The position numbers were made by a program, and so were the translations under genes. The notes beneath the pieces are model-generated. The model saw only the letters and a list, made by a program, of their open reading frames with translations. It searched no databases and was not told where the DNA came from. Shown here in pieces: positions 5,201-6,113 of a stretch of 6,113 nt of DNA. This DNA is from Ktedonobacterales bacterium (GTDB lineage Bacteria; Chloroflexota; Ktedonobacteria; Ktedonobacterales; JADMIN01), in assembly GCA_015478575.1 (NCBI GenBank), contig JADMIN010000174.1:1-6113 (forward strand). Direction: 5' to 3'. The stretch's first letter is position 1. Every line of letters starts with the position of its first letter.

Positions 5201-6113
5201 CCCGCGGCCACTCTGCGCGAGGTCATCACCGCCGCCGCGAAGATCCTCTTCGCGGCACTGCTGCTCATCACCTTCTGGTTCCAGCCGTGGTATGTTGTCT
5301 GGCTGCTCCCACTGGCGGCGCTCTCACAAGAGCCGTACGTGCGCCGACAGGGCACCATCTTGGGGGCCGGCGCGCTGATGACCTATGCGGTAAGCAACTT
5401 CCTGCTGGTAAATGAGCCAGGGCTTGGGCGTGCGCTTTTCGTGCAATTCTTCGAGATTCTGGTGACGTTCGGACCACTCCTGCTCTTGCGCGCGGCCCCG
5501 TATGAGGGCGGCTGGGTCAGCATCGCCAAGCGCTATCTGGGCAGTTTCGGCGCGGGCTTGCGTCAGCACCCCGTCTTCTGGGAGCGCCTCATGCTGGTGC
5601 TGGTGTTGATCGTGGCCGCGTTGCTGCGCCTGCTGCGGTTGGGCAATCTCTTCGCTCCCATCACCGACAAGAGTCCGTATGGCGACGCGCTCAGCCAGAT
5701 CAGTGGTGACCTGGGCATCTTCCTCTCGGATCCCCAGGGGTTGCGTGGCCCGTTTCTCCTGTCGCGCGCCCTCCTGGTGCGGACCTTTGGGCCAACGCCG
5801 TTCGCGGTATTGCTCCCTTCGGCGGTGGTCGGCACGCTCACGGTGCTGGTGATCTATCTCCTCACCAAAGAGATCATGCAGCAGGGGCGGATTGCTGGGA
5901 AGTACGGAGTCGCGCTGCTGGCGGCGTTACTCGCGGCCACCTCACGCTGGCATGTCTCCCTGAGCCGGTCGGGTGTGGAAGTGATCTTGCTGCCGCTGCT
6001 CGTGTGTACGGCGCTGTACTGGTTGTTGCTCGCCTTCCGCCTTGGGGCGCCCGTTGGTGTCGTTGAGGGTCGCCCCGCTGATGTCGGGCGCGCGCTTCCG
6101 CTGGGCGCGGCCA
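2270..6113 (+). CDS. Giant multi-module GT-C membrane glycosyltransferase, 3'-truncated by window edge (at least 1281 codons)
   Basis: I read this frame codon by codon: it has no stop from the ATG at 2270 to the end of the window. It encodes three tandem membrane glycosyltransferase modules: GT87/DUF2029-like (about residues 35-475), MptA/MptB/PIG-M-like (about 540-1078) and a PMT_2/ArnT-like module that begins near 1105 and is cut at 1281. About thirty hydrophobic segments are visible so far. Linkers at 474-542 and 1074-1106 are rich in Arg/Lys, so they are probably cytosolic and each module starts N-in like stand-alone GT-C enzymes. Ordinary members are about 400-700 residues; if module 3 is complete, the protein would reach roughly 1700-2000. 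The ATG is chosen because a GGAGG lies 8 bases upstream and the previous stop is 2 bases away. By inference it adds successive sugars from polyprenyl-phosphate donors to an extracytoplasmic glycan. Donors, acceptor and linkage are unknown. An assembly error merging genes is unlikely, because all three modules and both linkers stay in one frame. Confidence 0.9.
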   Translation, partial: MDGSVALAPRLVTLWRRALVTLGRWDAQPQAANMLLLGSWGLTRLALVLGMVLGRHFADPWFYHYAGQFTVGQWPYRDIPVEYPPLAMVLLLLPALPLLPFSSVAPRPDAAFTLPLTHLPHPDAMRYSAYGLSFAVEMLLIDVLTLWLVRVAARRFMPRDSQGLWAGLLYIVVIFFNGALLQKFDLAAGALCLAAVLALVSKRPRLAWGALAAAALVKGFPVLLIPLFALYLAAMRRQKGKALVPRAVGRELARGMAWCGGVLVAVTVPIIVFAGWERVAGTVLYHTGRGTEIESLYATVMLALGWLPGLRVTTAFNGDDLSRVVRSPLDPYVGVVGYGVLALLLVVVYAACWRAYAREVPGPSLTGEAKAAALARPLAVGAIAVLLAFMLAFRALPAHYLLVVIPLAALIHFPKRRTRWLWRGCLMGAALAGQAMTVIWSALVDLRPWAVALLAVRNLLWLWLFAIAVVALWRGSPALVSVAPVSVAPVSVAGGPVAGRARVSRRERLLRRWRRLIVSAPPIPGFSPREEDVAVHLLSRVAPGVLVLGAGVCSALIYLAFVLAFPITALWNHPHVGSNVKLINDMGQITGYSPFAAFGFVGAVLVLFLCQFLALVGAGRVSKLQRRATSDDRLAHYGALLFPLVFILIMIWMQPVTTTDLYGYVARGYLFVFKHANPMTTPATLLPGGLLVDRPAAPYGPAWLLVAALVSRVAGQNLLANMLAFKVIEGIATVAALLLIDHLARELYPQRRVRILVLFGWSPVLIFEAIGNGHNDIVMMVLVLAAFVLMLHRRSRSAFACFVLGALIKYVAAVLLPLWLVYELRRRTRIVAVSAHAVPGGEAAPEGGATGDGGEMTPPGSIGGMVLGQARALAQTLLEVDRRAAFALLASVTVIGAALVAAFYAPFWDGPHTFTGLGQQLRPLYYNSSIVAFLTAPLQLIVPVSRFTALDKTVRLVFYILFGAYVLIQINRLWHLGPAATLREVITAAAKILFAALLLITFWFQPWYVVWLLPLAALSQEPYVRRQGTILGAGALMTYAVSNFLLVNEPGLGRALFVQFFEILVTFGPLLLLRAAPYEGGWVSIAKRYLGSFGAGLRQHPVFWERLMLVLVLIVAALLRLLRLGNLFAPITDKSPYGDALSQISGDLGIFLSDPQGLRGPFLLSRALLVRTFGPTPFAVLLPSAVVGTLTVLVIYLLTKEIMQQGRIAGKYGVALLAALLAATSRWHVSLSRSGVEVILLPLLVCTALYWLLLAFRLGAPVGVVEGRPADVGRALPLGAA
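2372..3694 (+). other. Module 1 of the giant protein: GT87/DUF2029-like GT-C domain
   Basis: Residues about 35-475. After the first helix (34-54) comes the acidic loop FADPWFYHYA (D59 is the best candidate catalytic acid), then GQWPYRD (72-78) and VEYPPL (81-86), the usual order in GT87-like proteins. KFDLAAG (183-189) matches the (R/K)(Y/F)D helix start, LVKGFPVLLIP (216-226) the conserved Lys-x-x-Pro helix, and GRGTEIESL (288-296) the R-P-L-Q-I-E-S-L-type loop motif, here with Thr-Glu in place of Leu-Gln. About twelve hydrophobic segments are present, so the module looks complete and intact. The motif comparison is from memory of the family. Confidence 0.75.
2962..2984 (+). repeat. Perfect 10-bp inverted repeat with 3-base loop inside module 1
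   Basis: TCTGGCGGCG (2962-2971), loop ATG, then CGCCGCCAGA (2975-2984). It encodes the end of a helix and the start of a basic loop (YLAAMRRQ). No T-run follows, so it is not an intrinsic terminator. It is a strong potential mRNA hairpin; function is unproven. Confidence 0.45.
3707..3751 (+). repeat. 15-base tandem repeat, three in-frame copies (VSVAP/VSVAP/VSVAG)
   Basis: GTCTCGGTGGCGCCT occurs at 3707-3721 and again identically at 3722-3736; a third copy at 3737-3751 differs only in its last bases (GGGT instead of GCCT). The unit is five codons, so copy number can change without breaking the frame. It encodes residues 480-494 of the giant protein, in the linker just after module 1. Identity at synonymous positions points to recent slippage or duplication rather than protein-level selection. 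Confidence 0.9.
4742..4921 (+). other. Hydrophilic Gly/Pro/Glu-rich insert within module 2
   Basis: Residues 825-884 begin with a basic run (RRRTR), pass through a low-complexity Gly/Glu/Pro/Thr stretch (about 839-864) and end in an amphipathic segment (QARALAQTLLEVDRR). The basic start and the end of the preceding helix place it in the cytosol. It looks disordered with a short helix. I recognise no domain. Confidence 0.55.
5234..5256 (+). repeat. Perfect 10-bp inverted repeat with 3-base loop inside module 2
   Basis: GCCGCGAAGA (5234-5243), loop TCC, then TCTTCGCGGC (5247-5256). It encodes AAKILFAA at the start of a transmembrane helix. No T-run follows. It has the same stem and loop lengths as the hairpin at 2962-2984, but the sequence is unrelated. 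Confidence 0.45.
5580..5593 (+). promoter_or_regulatory. Possible internal ribosome binding site and in-frame ATG at the start of module 3
   Basis: GGGAG (5580-5584) lies 6 bases before an ATG at 5591 that is in frame with the giant gene (M1108). That Met opens the first helix of module 3 (MLVLVLIVAALLRLLRLG). The position suggests module 3 either could be made separately or was once an independent gene. A chance match in G-rich sequence is also plausible. Confidence 0.35.
5582..6113 (+). other. Module 3 of the giant protein: start of a PMT_2/ArnT-like GT-C domain, cut by window edge
   Basis: Residues about 1105-1281. After the first helix, RLLRLGNL (1117-1127), FGPTPFAVLLPSAVVGTLTV (1173-1192), IYLLTKEIM (1195-1203) and TSRWHVSLSRSG (1224-1235) follow the usual order of bacterial PMT_2/GT39-like proteins. 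The first loop is unusual: where the family normally has Asp-Glu-Ala this has D1133-K1134-S1135, and where it normally has Gly-Arg-Glu-Pro this has GLRGP (1157-1161). The end (about 1257-1281) looks like a hydrophilic loop. The rest lies outside the window. Confidence 0.72.

Larger units (their letters stand above)
3887..5503 (+). other. Module 2 of the giant protein: MptA/MptB/PIG-M-like GT-C mannosyltransferase-type domain
   Basis: Residues about 540-1078. Three helices (about 543-567, 592-618, 636-654) precede the loop TTTDLYGYVARGY, where D660 is the likely catalytic Asp. NP (677-678), a Pro-rich stretch and APYGPAW (697-703) follow, as in alpha-mannosyltransferases of the MptA/MptB type. 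GNGHNDIVMM (771-780) matches the conserved (G/A)N-x-HND motif, ALIKYVAAVLLP (806-817) the conserved Lys-Tyr helix, and FQPWYVVWLLPL (1004-1015) the pWY..W..PL motif. All expected elements are present, so this module looks catalytically competent. A 60-residue hydrophilic stretch (825-884) interrupts it. Mannose as the sugar is only suggested by resemblance. Confidence 0.75.

Overview
The window is GC-rich (roughly two thirds G+C by eye). Genes are packed head to tail on the + strand, and I see no RNA gene, CRISPR array, transposase or other mobile element. The gene styles (a zinc-cysteine HemB, very long GT-C membrane glycosyltransferases with a DPWFY..EYPP loop, and a PMT_2-like module) resemble Chloroflexota (for example Ktedonobacteria-like lineages), with GC-rich actinobacteria as the alternative. 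This placement is an inference from recall, not from a search.

Layout: (1) 1-689, the 3' two thirds of hemB (porphobilinogen synthase), cut by the left edge, with metal-site cysteines and both active-site lysines visible. (2) 690-782, a 93-base spacer without a visible terminator. (3) 783-2267, a 494-residue polytopic membrane protein of the GT-C / GT87-like type. (4) 2270 to the right edge (6113), one uninterrupted reading frame of at least 1281 codons with no stop, starting 2 bases after the previous stop behind a good ribosome binding site.

The large frame is the main point of the window. It is not one long enzyme but three GT-C-type membrane glycosyltransferase modules in tandem: a GT87/DUF2029-like module (about residues 35-475), a module with the look of the MptA/MptB/PIG-M-type mannosyltransferases (about 540-1078), and the start of a PMT_2/ArnT-like module (about 1105 onward, cut by the edge). 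The modules are separated by Arg-rich linkers, the first carrying a perfect in-frame 15-base tandem repeat. With the upstream gene, four GT-C modules lie in a row and are probably co-translated.

The likely job, by inference, is stepwise addition of sugars from polyprenyl-phosphate donors on the outer face of the cytoplasmic membrane, building a lipoglycan, surface polysaccharide or glycoprotein glycan. Donor, acceptor and product cannot be read from the sequence. The third module seems to have lost acidic residues normally conserved in its family, so it may be non-catalytic or altered in specificity. hemB is probably a housekeeping neighbour rather than a functional partner.
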